A stretch of DNA of 64,000 bases, from contig JAQGOP010000007.1 in the NCBI GenBank assembly GCA_028293545.1, positions 124,001-188,000 on the forward strand. Reading direction: 5' to 3'. Positions 1 to 8,308 of the stretch are shown one piece after another. Under the pieces are notes generated by a model. That model searched no databases, was not told where the DNA came from, and saw only the letters and a list, made by a program, of their open reading frames with translations. Position 1 is the stretch's first letter. The number at the start of each line of letters is the position of its first letter. Source of the DNA: Verrucomicrobiota bacterium (lineage in GTDB: Bacteria > Verrucomicrobiota > Verrucomicrobiia > Opitutales > Opitutaceae). The position numbers were made by a program, and so were the translations under genes.

Positions 1-972
1 CCCGTCTTCACCGTGGCTGACGGCCTGATCTGGCTTTCGCAGGTCGCGGAACGAAATTCCGTCGTCCGAAAACTGCAGGTGCTCAAGCTGCGAGGACAGG
101 CCTCGGTGCCGGGGCTCCACACGATCCGGATCGGGGATTATGGGCTCCAGGCGTTTTCCCGCACGCTGGGACTGGTCGGTACTGGGGCCAAGCCCCATCG
201 GCAGCGCCGGCTTTCCATGGGCGCCCCGGAACTCGACAAATTGCTGGGTGGCGGCGTGCTCGAGGGCGACAGCGTGCTCGTGGCCGGCCCTTCGGGCACG
301 GGCAAGTCGGCGCTGGCGACCCAATTCATTTCGGCCGGCCTAAAGCTCGGGGAACCCGGCATCATGGTGATCTTTGAAGAGCGCCCGGCCAAGTACATCT
401 CCCGGGCGGCGGGACTTGGCCTGGATCTCAGGACCGCCCAGAAATCCGGCAAACTCGAGGTGCTGTACCTGCGCCCGCTCGATCTCTCCGTCGATGAAAC
501 GATGCAGGAAATCCTGGATGCGGTGAAACGAAATGGAGCGCGGCGACTCGTGATTGATTCCCTTGTGGGATTCGAGATGGCGCTCGCCCCCGGCTTCCGC
601 TCGGACTTTCGCGAATCGCTCTACCGGATGATCGCCGCGCTCACCGGCGCCGGGGTGACGATCCTCAGCACCGTCGAAATCGAGGACTCGTTCACCGCGT
701 TTCCATTCAGCCACTACGCCATTTCATTCCTGACCGACGACATCATCCGGCTGCGCTACGTCGAGATCGATGGACAGCTGCGCAAGGTCCTCGTGGTCGT
801 GAAAATGCGCGGCGGCAACCACAGCAAGGATATCCGTGAATACGTGATCGGCCGCGAAGGCGTGCTGCTGATCAGCCCGCACCGCACCGACTACACCCGG
901 CTCACGAGCGGCCTGCCGGAACGCGTGGGCGACCGGAAGGAAGCGTCGCCGGAGCCCAAGGCCGTCAAATAA
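1..972 (+). CDS. KaiC-like RecA-family ATPase, 5' end outside the window
   Basis: The frame is open from the first base, so this is the C-terminal part of a larger protein whose start lies upstream. About 55 residues that look like the tail of one KaiC domain are followed by a second complete KaiC domain. Its Walker A motif GPSGTGKS is at bases 286-309, a FEERP pair of glutamates follows, and RRLVIDSL is the Walker B strand. KaiC-like proteins are hexameric ATPases related to RecA; outside cyanobacteria they usually act in signalling with histidine kinases rather than as clocks. The next gene begins 6 bp downstream and encodes a hybrid histidine kinase, so the two are probably co-transcribed and work together. 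The family call is firm; the biological role is inferred from the pairing. Confidence 0.88.
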   Translation, partial: PVFTVADGLIWLSQVAERNSVVRKLQVLKLRGQASVPGLHTIRIGDYGLQAFSRTLGLVGTGAKPHRQRRLSMGAPELDKLLGGGVLEGDSVLVAGPSGTGKSALATQFISAGLKLGEPGIMVIFEERPAKYISRAAGLGLDLRTAQKSGKLEVLYLRPLDLSVDETMQEILDAVKRNGARRLVIDSLVGFEMALAPGFRSDFRESLYRMIAALTGAGVTILSTVEIEDSFTAFPFSHYAISFLTDDIIRLRYVEIDGQLRKVLVVVKMRGGNHSKDIREYVIGREGVLLISPHRTDYTRLTSGLPERVGDRKEASPEPKAVK

Positions 973-978
973 TCTTTA

Positions 979-2730
979 ATGAAAACGGCGAAACCATCCC
1001 GAGTGTCGGCAGCGCGCGCGAAACGACTCAGTCGTTCCGCGCCGGTCATCGACCGTTCGCCGCTGCCGATGCTCGAGGTGGAGGGCCCGCGGCATATCAC
1101 CAGTTTCGTCAACGCCGCCTTCTGCCGGCTGGTGGGAAAGAAACGCAGCGAGATGATTGGGCAGCCATTCGCCAAGATCGTGACCAACGGCGCCAGCTGC
1201 GTTCCGCTGCTCAACCGGGTCTACGCCACGGGCAAGCACGAGACTCACTCCCAGGCCGACGATTCCCGGTCCAATCGAACCTACTGGCTGTATTCGATGT
1301 GGCCGGCGCTCGATGCGAAGGATCGGCCGGAGCGGGTCGTCATCCAGCTTTCCCGCTCGGCTCACGCGCACCAGAATATTGCGGAAATGAATGAGGCGCT
1401 GCTCTTGTCGGGATTGCGGCAGCACGAACTCCGGGTCCAAGCCGAGGAGTCCAACGCGCGCTCGCAGCACGAGATCGCGCAGGGCAAGGTCACGGAAGGC
1501 GCACTGCAGGACGCCAACGACGAGTTGCACCGCGCCCGCGGGATCGCGGAGCGTGCGAGCAAGGCCAAGGACGATTTCCTCGCGGCGCTGTCGCATGAAC
1601 TCCGTACGCCGCTGACCCCGGTGCTGCTTTCCGCCGCGGCCCTGCGCGAGGACCTGCGCCTGCCGGCCGACGTCCGGACCCAACTGGGCATGATGGAACG
1701 CAACATCGCACTCGAGGCGCGGCTGATCGATGACCTGTTGGACCTGACCAAGATCACGCACGGGAAACTCACCCTCCGTTCCGAACCTTGCGACGCGCAC
1801 TCGCTGATTGGGATGGCGATCGAGATCGTCCGCGAAGACGCGCGCGACAAGCAGATCTCGATCGAGCGGAACTTCACCGCGATCCGGAGCGGGCTGATCG
1901 CGGATCCCGCGCGCTTCCAACAGGTGATCTGGAACCTGTTGCGGAACGCCGTGAAGTTCACCCCGTCCGGCGGCAAGATTTCCGTGCGCACCGTGGAGGA
2001 ATTCTTGGGCAACGGCGAAACCTGGCTGCGCATCGAGGTGACGGACACCGGCATCGGGATCAATGCGGATGGCTTGGACCAGATTTTCATGCCCTTCGAC
2101 CAGGGCGGGCTCACCGGCGACCATCGTTTTGGCGGTGTCGGGCTCGGCCTCGCCATCGCCCGGGCGGTGGTGGTGCTCCATGGCGGCCGCATCACCGCGC
2201 TCAGCCCGGGCGCGAACTGCGGCGCGACGTTCGTGGTGGAATTGCCGGGCGCGATGGAGCCGCAGCCGGGCATCCTCGATTCCGACCGAACCGCATTGGC
2301 CCCGGCGCGCGGCAGCCGGAAAGCGGCGATCCAGCCGCAGCGCCTGCTCCTGGTGGAAGACCATGAGAATACCCTGATGGTTTTGACCAGCCTGCTGAAA
2401 CGCGATGGTCACCACGTCATTTCGGCCACGACGGTGGCGGGCGCGCTGGCGCAGGCCTCGGTGAACGAATTCGACCTCGTGATTTCCGACCTGGGGCTTC
2501 CCGACGGCACCGGCGTCGAACTCATGAAGCGGCTGACGCTGCTCTACGGACTGCGCGGCATCGCCCTCAGCGGTTACGGCATGGAGGAAGACCTGATCCG
2601 TTCCCGCGGCGCGGGGTTTGCCTCGCACCTGGTGAAGCCGGTTTCGATCGCCGAGCTCCGGCGTGTGATTGCTTCGATAACCTCGGTGAATCCGCGGCCT
2701 GACGAGCCAGGACCACGCTCCGCCCCGTGA
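979..2730 (+). CDS. Hybrid PAS histidine kinase with C-terminal receiver domain
   Basis: A 583-residue cytoplasmic sensor kinase with no obvious membrane segment. The order is an N-terminal PAS-like region (about 25-115), a short coiled linker, a HisKA dimerisation domain with SHELRTPL carrying the phospho-accepting His206, a HATPase domain with NLLRNAVKFTPSGG (N box), DTGIGI and GVGLGLAIA (G boxes), and a receiver domain from about residue 455 with acidic residues E460/D461 and phospho-acceptor Asp504 in ISDLGLP. No output domain is fused, so phosphate probably passes inward from the attached receiver or on to a separate regulator; the single-domain receiver at 6322-6729 is a candidate partner. 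It starts 6 bp after the KaiC-like gene. Signal and target are unknown. Confidence 0.93.
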   Translation: MKTAKPSRVSAARAKRLSRSAPVIDRSPLPMLEVEGPRHITSFVNAAFCRLVGKKRSEMIGQPFAKIVTNGASCVPLLNRVYATGKHETHSQADDSRSNRTYWLYSMWPALDAKDRPERVVIQLSRSAHAHQNIAEMNEALLLSGLRQHELRVQAEESNARSQHEIAQGKVTEGALQDANDELHRARGIAERASKAKDDFLAALSHELRTPLTPVLLSAAALREDLRLPADVRTQLGMMERNIALEARLIDDLLDLTKITHGKLTLRSEPCDAHSLIGMAIEIVREDARDKQISIERNFTAIRSGLIADPARFQQVIWNLLRNAVKFTPSGGKISVRTVEEFLGNGETWLRIEVTDTGIGINADGLDQIFMPFDQGGLTGDHRFGGVGLGLAIARAVVVLHGGRITALSPGANCGATFVVELPGAMEPQPGILDSDRTALAPARGSRKAAIQPQRLLLVEDHENTLMVLTSLLKRDGHHVISATTVAGALAQASVNEFDLVISDLGLPDGTGVELMKRLTLLYGLRGIALSGYGMEEDLIRSRGAGFASHLVKPVSIAELRRVIASITSVNPRPDEPGPRSAP

Positions 2731-2827
2731 ATTTCAGCGGCGATTTCACCGCGATCAACGAGGCGCTGCTCATTGAATTTGAAACAGCCGCGCGTCCGAT
2801 GACGCGGTCCGCGGAATCCGGTTAACT

Positions 2828-2850
2828 CCGAAGGATCGCAGTCCCTTCGG
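2828..2850. terminator. Stem-loop between convergent genes
   Basis: CCGAAGG (2828-2834) pairs perfectly with CCTTCGG (2844-2850) across a 9-base loop, in the 137-bp gap between the convergent kinase and membrane-protein genes. There is no good T-run on either side, so it is only a weak candidate for a bidirectional terminator. Confidence 0.3.
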
Positions 2851-2867
2851 TCGGAGCCGGGGAATTT

Positions 2868-5249
2868 TCAGTAATCGAAAATCTGGATCTTCAAGAAAAT
2901 CAGCGACTCCGACGCAGCGTCCGTGGTGAGCAGGGTGAGTTCGGACGGTGCGCCTGAAAGCGCGATCGGCACTTTCACCGCTTGCGGGGGCGAGAGGGCC
3001 TCAAATTGGAGACCGGCGATGCGAACCCCGTTCAGCCGCAGCTCCGCGTGCACGGGCACGGCGGTGAGATTTGCGACCTCGAGGCGCACCTGCATGCGCG
3101 AGGCTTCCGGGCGGAATCGAAGCGACATCGTCGAGGCGTTCATCTTGCGCACTTCGACCGTCGCCCGATCCACGTACGCCGGGATCAACGGACCAAGTCC
3201 CGTAGCGTCGTCCCAGCCGACGAAATTGGGCAGCGGCAAACGCCGCGGCAGCGCGCGAGCCTTCGCCTCCGGCAGATAAACGCCGAAGGGGTCGGTCACG
3301 CCCGAAGCCCGGTAACGCTCATTCGTTCCGTTGGGGTGCAGGTACAGCGGCAGCCAGGCGCCAAATCGATCGATCACCACGATCGCCTCCGGCGGCACGA
3401 GGCCGGAAGGGCGATCCGCCACCCAAAACTCGGCGCGGCCGCCGGCATCGTCGAGGAAACGGCGCATCAACGGATAGGGGACGCCGTTTTTGGAAATGAC
3501 TTTGACGGAGTTGACCTTCGCGCCGGCCAAAGTCCGGAGGCACGCCTCGGTGCGAGCCTGGTCATCCGGATGCGTGCGAAAATAATTTTCCCAGCGCGTC
3601 TTCGCAAAAATCGATTCGCCCGACCACAACGGTCGAATGTCACACTCGGCCGACGGCAGCCATCCGACCAGCGCGAGGGCCGCCGCGGCCCAGCAGACGG
3701 CCGCGCCGAATGTTTCCGCCATCCACGCGACCAGCGCGGTGCCGCAGAGAAACGCGGGCAACTGCAGGCGCGCGCCCCACGGCTGCCATTTCAAAAGCAG
3801 GCAATAAAGCAGGAGGCTGCCGACGATGATGGCCAGCAACTGCATTGGCGCGCCCCGCCATTTGCGCAGGACCAACAGGCTGATCAGCGTCGCCACGCCG
3901 AGAAGGCACTGCACGAATGACCCGGCTGTCACTTCGCTTCGCGGCCGCCACGCGACTTCGAAGTCGAGCGTCAGGAGGGTGGTTCGCGGGTCGGTCAAAT
4001 CCTGGCCAATCATTTTATGAAACCGCGCGATGGCGGATTCGATCTGGTGGTTCAGCGCCGGCGAGGGCGTCGCGAGATGGAGTGCGGAATTGCGCGCGGC
4101 ATTCGAGACCACGCTGCGCCAGGAGAACGTGGTGTTTTCCTGTTCTCCGCCGTCCTTCGCCTGGTGCACTCCGAGCGGGGAGCCATACCACGCCTGGTTG
4201 CGCGCCCAGTGCGGGCCCACAATCGCGAGCACGACGATCGAGATCACCGCAATGCCACGCGCATCGCGCAGCAGCGGCAGGGCGATCGCGATCAGCACGG
4301 GCAGGGCGAAAATTATTGCCGTGGGCTTGGTGGCGAGCGCGAGTCCGAGCGCGGCCCCGATCGCCGCCCATTCGGCGATTGGCCGGCGTAGCGCAGGCGG
4401 CCCGCCTGCTCCGGAAGATCGAATTCCTGATCCCGAATTCCTGATTCCGATCGCCGGAGCCGTCAGGAGGCCTGCGCTACCTTGCGACGCACCCGTTTTT
4501 CGCAACGCGAGCCACGTGAAGACGCCGAGCCAAACTGCCACGAGCAGGTCGTTCTTCGCACTGCTCGCTTCGAGATAACTCATCGGCAGCGCGGCGAACA
4601 TCAACGTCGCGAGCCATTGTCCGCGCCGCGTCGCGCCGAGTTCGCGTGCGAGCAGGCTGACGACGACCAAGCCCAGCGCGTAAGCCAGCCACTGCGGGAC
4701 GTTCGCCCAGTGGTCGCCGTGCGAGAGGCCCAGCGCGTGCGCCTGGATCATTTCGGCCAGCGGCGGCATCATGAGCACGCGATCGTCGGCCGTGATGAAG
4801 TGCTGCACGCCGCCTTGCTGGAGCCAGAACAACTGCCGCGGCAAATGATAGCTGAGCACGTCCGGCGTGTTCGGCGGCGAGAACAGCGCCGCGGCGAGCG
4901 TCAATCCGAGCAGCCCTCCCACGGCCACGGCGCACGCGCGCACGAATGGGTCGCGGGGAAATTGCGGCAGGCGCCAGCTGGCGTTCGATCCCATGCGCCA
5001 GAGCGCGAAGCCCAGCGACGCATTGACGATGAGCCACGCGAGCAGGAGCGGGCCGGCCGTCAGCCCGTGGCACAGGCTGAGTCCTTCCGTGAGGAAAATC
5101 AGGCCGACGCCCCACGCGAGCGCGGCGAGCACGCTGGCCTCGCGCCAGGAGGCCGAAGGGCCGCGGGCTTTGAAAATCAGGACCAACTGCAGCAGCGGAA
5201 GAAAAACCAATGCACCGAGGACGCCGAAAGCAGGGGCAGCTGAAGCCAT
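2868..5249 (-). CDS. Multi-pass membrane protein, GT-C-like glycosyltransferase family (putative)
   Basis: About 793 residues from the ATG at 5249, chosen because it places the first hydrophobic segment (GALVFLPLLQL) at the N-terminus; the frame is open further upstream. Roughly ten to twelve hydrophobic segments fill the first two thirds. The first large extracytoplasmic loop carries PDVLSYHLPR, resembling the acidic loop motif of GT-C enzymes that use polyprenyl-phosphate sugars. The last 250 residues form a soluble, probably periplasmic beta-rich domain. Family and substrate cannot be fixed from sequence alone. An inverted pair of class A repeats lies in frame inside the gene (4388-4480) and is translated as a Gly/Ser/Pro-rich insert containing AGGPPALRR between two membrane segments, so the element has become part of the protein. 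Confidence 0.72.
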   Translation of the reverse strand: MASAAPAFGVLGALVFLPLLQLVLIFKARGPSASWREASVLAALAWGVGLIFLTEGLSLCHGLTAGPLLLAWLIVNASLGFALWRMGSNASWRLPQFPRDPFVRACAVAVGGLLGLTLAAALFSPPNTPDVLSYHLPRQLFWLQQGGVQHFITADDRVLMMPPLAEMIQAHALGLSHGDHWANVPQWLAYALGLVVVSLLARELGATRRGQWLATLMFAALPMSYLEASSAKNDLLVAVWLGVFTWLALRKTGASQGSAGLLTAPAIGIRNSGSGIRSSGAGGPPALRRPIAEWAAIGAALGLALATKPTAIIFALPVLIAIALPLLRDARGIAVISIVVLAIVGPHWARNQAWYGSPLGVHQAKDGGEQENTTFSWRSVVSNAARNSALHLATPSPALNHQIESAIARFHKMIGQDLTDPRTTLLTLDFEVAWRPRSEVTAGSFVQCLLGVATLISLLVLRKWRGAPMQLLAIIVGSLLLYCLLLKWQPWGARLQLPAFLCGTALVAWMAETFGAAVCWAAAALALVGWLPSAECDIRPLWSGESIFAKTRWENYFRTHPDDQARTEACLRTLAGAKVNSVKVISKNGVPYPLMRRFLDDAGGRAEFWVADRPSGLVPPEAIVVIDRFGAWLPLYLHPNGTNERYRASGVTDPFGVYLPEAKARALPRRLPLPNFVGWDDATGLGPLIPAYVDRATVEVRKMNASTMSLRFRPEASRMQVRLEVANLTAVPVHAELRLNGVRIAGLQFEALSPPQAVKVPIALSGAPSELTLLTTDAASESLIFLKIQIFDY
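4388..4480. repeat. Class A REP pair inside a coding sequence
   Basis: GTAG at 4388-4391 is followed by a palindrome with arms GCAGGCG and CGCCTGC around GCC. A shortened inverted copy ends in CTAC at 4477-4480. The 50-base spacer resembles the spacer of the class A pair at 43768-43859; both carry GGAATTCGATCTTC on one strand. The whole 93-bp unit keeps the host frame open. Confidence 0.8.
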
Positions 5250-5355
5250 GGAGTGCGTCGAGACAACCGAAGCCACCCTGCAAAGCAACCTGTGAGGAAG
5301 TAGCGCAGCCGCCACCTGCTCTGCTCAAACTGGACTTTTCGAGGCCGGAGAAAAC

Positions 5356-5577
5356 TCAGCCGCGGCCCGATCGGGCGGAGGCGAGTTCCAAGGCGAAGGC
5401 GTTTTTATCGCGGCGGGCGCCGCGCCGAAGTTTCTTCGAACGCCGAGCCTGCTCATCGAGTTCCCGTTTGAGGCCGAGGTTGGCCACCGTCATTGAAGCC
5501 AAGCTGGCCGTCGCCGTCGCCAGCAGGGTTTCGAGCTCTTGGATTCGGGAAGCGAGCATGGCGAGGAGCATGGCCAC
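5356..5577 (-). CDS. Small coiled-coil protein of unknown function
   Basis: A possible 73-residue protein, divergent from rpoZ. Residues 10-40 (RIQELETLLATATASLASM and onward) show a heptad pattern fitting a coiled coil, and the C-terminal half is rich in Lys and Arg (RRSKKLRRGARRDK). There is no signal peptide or recognisable domain, and no clear Shine-Dalgarno sequence precedes the ATG. It could bind nucleic acid or the polymerase, but nothing shows this. Support is limited to the open frame, the coherent heptad pattern and the position; it may not be a gene. Confidence 0.4.
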   Translation of the reverse strand: MAMLLAMLASRIQELETLLATATASLASMTVANLGLKRELDEQARRSKKLRRGARRDKNAFALELASARSGRG

Positions 5578-5796
5578 AAACGCGGGAATAGCTATTGGTA
5601 TCGCAGGGTACGCAATGACCGCCAGGTTTCTCCTCGGGCACAGCGCGCGGCGTGTGGTGCTAAAACGGATGCAAGCGCTTGCCGGGCGAGCGCAATGGGT
5701 GGCGGGCGCGGGGCGGGTGGCGATGAACGTCGCGTTGTGGAGAAGTTGTTTTTACGATTCCGATTCCCGCCAGGAACCTGGTTGGGAAAAATCTTT

Positions 5797-6015
5797 ATGC
5801 GAAACGACTATCTCCAAAGCGCCCTCGCGGTGATCGACGATCCCAACATTCTCGTGAACGTGGTTTCCCGCCGGGTGAAACAGCTGCGTCGCGGCGATCG
5901 CCCGCTCGTCGTCTCGCTGGAAAAACTCTCCGCCGAAGACACCGCCCTGCGCGAAATCGCCGAGGGCAAGATCACGTACGAGCTGCCCGTCGGGATCGCC
6001 TTGGCTGTTCGCTAA
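5797..6015 (+). CDS. rpoZ: DNA-directed RNA polymerase omega subunit
   Basis: The protein has 72 residues from the ATG at 5797. Omega is the small polymerase subunit that helps fold and hold beta-prime. The family pattern is visible: a conserved helix with VNVVSRRVKQL (the position of the RR/RQ motif in other omegas), a variable loop RRGDRPLVV, then ALREIAEGKI, which matches the universally conserved ALREI.EG.I segment. The frame is open well upstream, but only this ATG gives the family's usual length. The stop codon TAA (6013-6015) touches the class A repeat starting at 6017. The gene stands alone, with a 73-residue possible coiled-coil gene diverging upstream. Confidence 0.88.
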   Translation: MRNDYLQSALAVIDDPNILVNVVSRRVKQLRRGDRPLVVSLEKLSAEDTALREIAEGKITYELPVGIALAVR

Positions 6016-6016
6016 A

Positions 6017-6239
6017 GTAGCGCAGGCGGCCCGCCTGCTCAGAAAAGTAGCGAGGAGCGAACTTGCCCCGAGCAAGTGGGTGACTCCGTGCATGGATCCA
6101 TACGCTTGGTGGGATCGAGGGTCTCGAAACTTATTTCGTGAAGGGCCACGAATGATTCCGCTGACCGAGCCTTTTCGTGCCTTCGGTGCAAGGGATTGGG
6201 CGGCTGAATCTCCCCGAGCAGGCGGGCCGCCTGCGCTAC
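6017..6239. repeat. Class A REP pair enclosing a decayed class E repeat
   Basis: The forward class A hairpin (GTAG at 6017-6020, ending near 6040) and its inverted copy (6216-6239, ending CTAC) bracket about 175 bp. The interior includes a second GTAGCGAGGAGCG-like fragment and a piece (about 6125-6180, GAAGGGCCACGA and ATTCCGCTGACC) shared with the centre of the class E repeat at 16731-16895. The 306-bp gap between rpoZ and the receiver gene is otherwise empty. Confidence 0.82.
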
Positions 6240-6321
6240 TTTTTGGATGCAGACTTCCAGTGACGCATTGAGACGGGGGCGATCATTGACAACGTTGGTC
6301 ACGGGCCTTCGATGAAGGCCG

Positions 6322-6729
6322 ATGGCTTTGCGACTGAACTTGCTGGTGGCGGAAGACGATGTGAACGACCAGATCCTCATGGATCACGTCGTGGTTAAAG
6401 CCGGTTTGGCTTTTGTACACTACGCGTGGAGCGGTGAGGAGGTCATCGAATACCTGAGCGGCAAAGGACCTTTCGCGGCCCGGGTAAAATATCCTTACCC
6501 GGATGTTTTATTTCTCGATTTGGAATTGCCGCGCGTGAACGGACTTCAAGTTCTCGAGTGGCTCGACGCGAATCCGTCGATCGTCCGCCCCGCCACATAC
6601 GTGTACACGGGTGCGAAGGATTCCCCGCTTCGCCAGTATTTGGAACGGCATCCCATCAAGGGATTTTTCGAGAAGCCGCTCAATGCGGACCAAGTCACCG
6701 CCATTCTCCAGGAGCGCGTGACCTTTTGA
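6322..6729 (+). CDS. Single-domain response regulator (CheY/Rcp1-like receiver)
   Basis: A 135-residue stand-alone receiver domain. It shows the acidic pair in VAEDDVND near the N-terminus, phospho-acceptor Asp66 in LFLDLELP, the switch threonine Thr96 in YVYTGAKD and the conserved Lys118 in FFEKPL. The LELPRVNGLQVLEWL segment and the short insertion before the active-site strand resemble the Rcp1 group of phytochrome- and kinase-linked receivers. There is no DNA-binding or enzymatic output, so it probably relays phosphate or regulates by protein contact. The hybrid kinase at 979-2730 is the only histidine kinase in the window and is a plausible but unproven partner. A terminator-like hairpin follows the stop codon. 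Confidence 0.93.
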   Translation: MALRLNLLVAEDDVNDQILMDHVVVKAGLAFVHYAWSGEEVIEYLSGKGPFAARVKYPYPDVLFLDLELPRVNGLQVLEWLDANPSIVRPATYVYTGAKDSPLRQYLERHPIKGFFEKPLNADQVTAILQERVTF

Positions 6730-6732
6730 GTT

Positions 6733-6753
6733 CGCGGACGCCCGCGGTTTTTT
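6733..6753 (+). terminator. Putative intrinsic terminator of the receiver gene
   Basis: CGCGG (6733-6737) pairs with CCGCG (6742-6746) around ACGC, followed by G and six T residues. It lies 3 bp after the receiver stop codon. The stem is only 5 bp, so strength is uncertain. Confidence 0.5.
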
Positions 6754-6755
6754 CC

Positions 6756-6929
6756 GTGCCGAAGAAGTCGAAAAAATCACCGGCCGAGCGCACGCGGTTG
6801 AGTGCACGCGGGAAGAAAAAAGAGCCTGCTCCCGTGCCCGCGTTCCCCGCGCTGAAGTTTTACGGCACGAGCCTTCCGCCCCACATTCTCACTGCCGGAA
6901 ACGTCGCGGGTAAGATCGTTCTGCCGTAG
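6756..6929 (+). CDS. Possible small basic protein, unknown
   Basis: A GTG-initiated frame of 57 residues. The N-terminal half is very basic (KKSKKSPAERTRLSARGKKK) and the C-terminal half is ordinary (FYGTSLPPHILTAGNVAGKI). It begins directly after the terminator-like hairpin of the receiver gene and ends 20 bp before the convergent methyltransferase stop. I do not recognise it. The frame is also open upstream through the receiver gene, which weakens the case. Confidence 0.3.
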   Translation: MPKKSKKSPAERTRLSARGKKKEPAPVPAFPALKFYGTSLPPHILTAGNVAGKIVLP

Positions 6930-6949
6930 GCGGAACTCATTCGACGGCC

Positions 6950-7930
6950 TCAGCCTCGCCGCAAGATCGCCGCGTCGTGGACGCCGTGGATATAGGCGGG
7001 TTTGACGGCGAGCACCTCGAAATATTCCGACCACTTCGCGCGAATGTACGCCTCGCTGTGGAAGGCCGACATATAAAACTCCGGGAGGCCGGCGGTCACG
7101 GGACCCGTCCGGTACGCATAACCCTTGGCCACGACCTCCGCCTTTACCCCGGGATCCGCGCTCCAGTATCGTTCGCCGTGCAAGGAGGCGATGAGCATGC
7201 CGCCCGGTTTGAGTACGCGGCGCAGCTCTGCCACCCAAGCCAGCTGCATTTCCTCCGGCAGGTGCGTGAAAACCGAGACCGAGAAAATGAAATCAAAAAA
7301 TGCGTCGGGAAACGCGAGGGGCGGCACGGTCGCGTTACAATCGAACAAGGCCACGTCGCCGAGATTGCCCCGGTTCCACGCGATCGCTTCCGGATCGATA
7401 TCGCTCCCCCACACTTCGCCGCGATGCGGAAAACGCGCGAAGCTTTTCAACACCCGGCCGCACCCACATCCGAAATCCAGGATTCGCTCCGCGTCGCCCA
7501 GCGGTTTCCCGAATTCGGCCGCCGCCGCGGCGATCTGGTCGAACATCTCCCCGCCCGAAACAAAAAAATTCTTTCCCCAATCTCCTCCCACCTGCCGCAC
7601 TTGGAGGTGAGGCGGAGGAAGGACGCTTGGATTCAATTCGTGGCCGACGACGATCTGCTCGTCACCGATGCGACACAAAAGGACCAGGCGGTCGCCTCTC
7701 AGTGCGTCCCGTGCGGCCATTCCGGAAAATCCGGCCACATGGGAAAGGGTCGGCCAGGCTTGCCGGACATCGGGACGATCCGCCAAATGCAGCCAGCGGT
7801 TGGTGCCTTCGCCCGCGGCCACGGCGTGGATCGGCTCCTCGCTCGCAATCCAGCCTCGCACCGGAAATTCTTCGCTTCCCGGAGCGTCGACGGGGGTTTC
7901 GAGATGCAGGACATAACGCGGCGGAGCCAT
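6950..7930 (-). CDS. SAM-dependent class I methyltransferase
   Basis: A protein of 326 residues from the ATG at 7930, preferred to an upstream start that only adds a basic tail. Residues 1-100 form an unassigned N-terminal domain. The Rossmann methyltransferase domain begins near residue 145: motif I ILDFGCGCGRVLKSF binds the methionine part of SAM, GSDIDPEAI supplies the acidic residue for the ribose, and FFDFIFSVSVFTHLPEEM followed by ELRRVLKPGG are the usual post-I and motif II/III strands. The layout resembles methyltransferases acting on sugars or surface glycans, but the substrate cannot be told from sequence. It is convergent with the receiver region and followed upstream by a small unknown gene in the same orientation. 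Confidence 0.85.
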   Translation of the reverse strand: MAPPRYVLHLETPVDAPGSEEFPVRGWIASEEPIHAVAAGEGTNRWLHLADRPDVRQAWPTLSHVAGFSGMAARDALRGDRLVLLCRIGDEQIVVGHELNPSVLPPPHLQVRQVGGDWGKNFFVSGGEMFDQIAAAAAEFGKPLGDAERILDFGCGCGRVLKSFARFPHRGEVWGSDIDPEAIAWNRGNLGDVALFDCNATVPPLAFPDAFFDFIFSVSVFTHLPEEMQLAWVAELRRVLKPGGMLIASLHGERYWSADPGVKAEVVAKGYAYRTGPVTAGLPEFYMSAFHSEAYIRAKWSEYFEVLAVKPAYIHGVHDAAILRRG

Positions 7931-8047
7931 GGTCCTGACTACCAGCGCGGCCGCGATCCGCGAGCAAACGAAAAGAGCGCGGCCTGATCGCAATCAAGCA
8001 GCGTCCCCGCGCAACGCATTCTGCACGACTGCTCCTGACGGAGCAGT

Positions 8048-8308
8048 TTATTCGATCGGAGCAAACGGATGAGACGAAGCGTGCCTCTCATCCATGCCTA
8101 CGATCTCGGGATCGCAATTATCAGACGGCGAAATGAGATCGGCGATGCACGTAACCCACGGGTGCTCAGCGCTGAAAAGGCCAATAGTAAATGGTATGCG
8201 TTTCATTTCCTCGATTTCCTCATCAAAGAGAGAGGCAAAACAGGCGCGTGCTTCCGGATCGGTGCGAGCCACGACGAAGCAGCGGTTGATTTCAAATGCG
8301 ATCATCAT
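8048..8308 (-). CDS. Hypothetical protein, 86 residues
   Basis: An open frame with two adjacent ATG codons at its start. An AGGAG sequence about 13 bases upstream on the minus strand could be a ribosome-binding site. The protein has mixed, globular-looking composition (EINRCFVVARTDPEARACF, FTIGLFSAEHPWVTCIADL) with no signal peptide or transmembrane segment. I recognise no domain. GC content is lower than in neighbouring genes and falls further upstream, which may indicate acquired DNA. Being real is somewhat more likely than not. Confidence 0.5.
   Translation of the reverse strand: MMIAFEINRCFVVARTDPEARACFASLFDEEIEEMKRIPFTIGLFSAEHPWVTCIADLISPSDNCDPEIVGMDERHASSHPFAPIE

Noticed and set aside
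976..2628. A 550-residue frame antisense to the histidine kinase
   Set aside because: A shadow of the strong third-position GC bias in the kinase gene; no domain, and composition dominated by Arg, His and Gln.
5539..6015. Longer start for rpoZ at 5539
   Set aside because: The extension has no omega similarity and would double the protein; the ATG at 5797 gives the normal length.
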